Assembly: GCA_033720955.1 (NCBI GenBank)
Contig: JAWWBN010000158.1
Coordinates: 1-9,286, forward strand
Length of the DNA stretch: 9,286 nt
Direction of reading: 5' to 3'
Origin: JAWWBN01 sp033720955
GTDB lineage: Bacteria; Acidobacteriota; Thermoanaerobaculia; Multivoradales; JAHEKO01
Shown: positions 8,776 to 9,286 of the stretch, piece after piece
How the letters are laid out: the number at the start of each line of letters is the position of its first letter
Position numbering within the stretch: position 1 is the first letter of the stretch
Position numbers and translations under genes: made by a program
The notes under the pieces: generated by a model
The model's input: only the letters and a program-made list of their open reading frames with translations
Databases searched by the model: none
Told to the model about the DNA's origin: nothing

Positions 8776-9286
8776 CCGGAGACCTCGCGGCGCACCCGCT
8801 CGAGGTACGGGTCGAGCTCCGGCGGGGGGCCGGCCTCCGGCTCTCCCCTCCCGCCCCGGCGGAGCCGCCAGGCGACCAGCCCCACTCCGATGGCGAGCGC
8901 CACCCCCGGGGCGATCCACACCGCCCAGTTGAAGCCTTCGGGCTTGGGGACCAGGCGGATGAACTCGCCGTAGGAGCGCTCGAAGTAGTCGAGGATCTGC
9001 TCCTCGGAGAAGCCCGCAGCGAGCAGGTCGCGCACCTGACGGCGCATGCTGACCGCCGAGTCGACGGGGGAGTCGGCGATCGACAGCCCCTGGCACACCG
9101 GACACCGCATCACGGAGGCGAGGGCCTGCGTGCGGGCCTCGAGCTCCTCCCCCGCCAGCGGCGGACCGGCGGGCTCCCCCACTACGGCCCGGGGGTCCAC
9201 CCCGAGGCCGGCCTCCGGCGGCGGCGGCGCGGGGCCCAGCACCGCGACCCCCGCCCCCCCCCGAAGCAGCGCCGCAGTAGCGGACC
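8772..9286 (-). CDS. ccmH: Cytochrome c maturation thioredoxin-like protein CcmH (N-terminus uncertain, may extend past the window)
   Basis: CcmH is a membrane-anchored thiol oxidoreductase that keeps the apocytochrome CxxCH cysteines reduced for heme attachment. The active-site motif MRCPVCQGLSIADS is present; the redox pair is C47/C50 counted from the GTG at 9242. It is followed by the family helices (VRDLLAAGFSEEQILDYFERSYGEF in two parts), a membrane segment FNWAVWIAPGVALAIGVGL (about 104-122) and a short cytoplasmic tail. The frame stays open to the right edge. Codons upstream of the GTG read ALLRGGAGVAVLGPAPPPP, which could be the end of a signal peptide, so the true start is probably outside the window; GTG 9242 is the fallback (156 residues). 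A nine-C run at 9254-9262 lies in this doubtful N-terminal part. Its stop overlaps the ccmI start. Confidence 0.85.
   Translation of the reverse strand, partial: SATAALLRGGAGVAVLGPAPPPPEAGLGVDPRAVVGEPAGPPLAGEELEARTQALASVMRCPVCQGLSIADSPVDSAVSMRRQVRDLLAAGFSEEQILDYFERSYGEFIRLVPKPEGFNWAVWIAPGVALAIGVGLVAWRLRRGGRGEPEAGPPPELDPYLERVRREVSG

Noticed and set aside
8776..9105. Longer ccmI starting at 9105
   Set aside because: Those codons lie inside ccmH in another frame and translate to Arg/Gly-rich nonsense. The GTG at 8775 coupled to the ccmH stop fits the family N-terminus.

Overview
The window is very GC-rich bacterial chromosomal DNA, clearly above 70% by eye, with strong C/G bias at third codon positions. 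It contains no mobile elements, RNA genes or CRISPR array that I can see. Membrane-bound CcmH/CcmI cytochrome c maturation proteins point to a Gram-negative-type respiring organism. Near-leaderless GTG/ATG starts placed 6-12 nt after TANNNT -10 boxes, the DUF362 protein and the DevS-like kinase would fit a high-GC Acidobacteriota-like lineage or another deep-branching high-GC phylum. This placement is an inference and is not proven by the sequence.

Layout: (1) 1-284, + strand, the 3' end of an NADP-type glutamate dehydrogenase gene (gdhA). (2) 349-2997, +, one large gene fusing a two-[2Fe-2S] module to a molybdopterin hydroxylase module, of the xanthine dehydrogenase type. (3) 3025-4308, -, a DUF362 protein, convergent with (2). 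(4) 4404-5843, +, a membrane-anchored GAF histidine kinase, divergent from (3). (5) 5840-6490, -, a NarL/DevR-type response regulator, convergent with the kinase and overlapping it by 4 nt. (6) 6561-7472, +, a tandem universal stress protein, divergent from the regulator across a 70-nt spacer that holds an inverted repeat. (7) 7477-8775 and 8772-9286, -, ccmI and ccmH, overlapping by a GTGA junction; ccmH reaches the right edge.

The most coherent functional unit is 4404-7472. The GAF domain of the kinase resembles that of the mycobacterial redox/gas sensor DevS (DosS), including the PP-x-H-PPM segment that carries the heme-ligating histidine in DevS. Its neighbours are a DevR-like regulator and a universal stress protein, the same three ingredients as Rv3134c-devR-devS, but on alternating strands instead of in one operon. 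I infer a redox, O2 or stress-sensing module that controls the USP gene. Its position beside cytochrome c maturation genes is compatible with a respiratory theme.

The compact architecture is also notable. Transcription units alternate strand, convergent ends lie 27 nt apart, overlap by 4 nt, or lie 4 nt apart, and none has a recognisable intrinsic terminator. All five internal promoters predict mRNAs that begin at, or within about 6 nt of, the start codon, and none has a usable Shine-Dalgarno sequence. All intergenic gaps are under 100 nt, so no long gene-free stretch remains to be explained.
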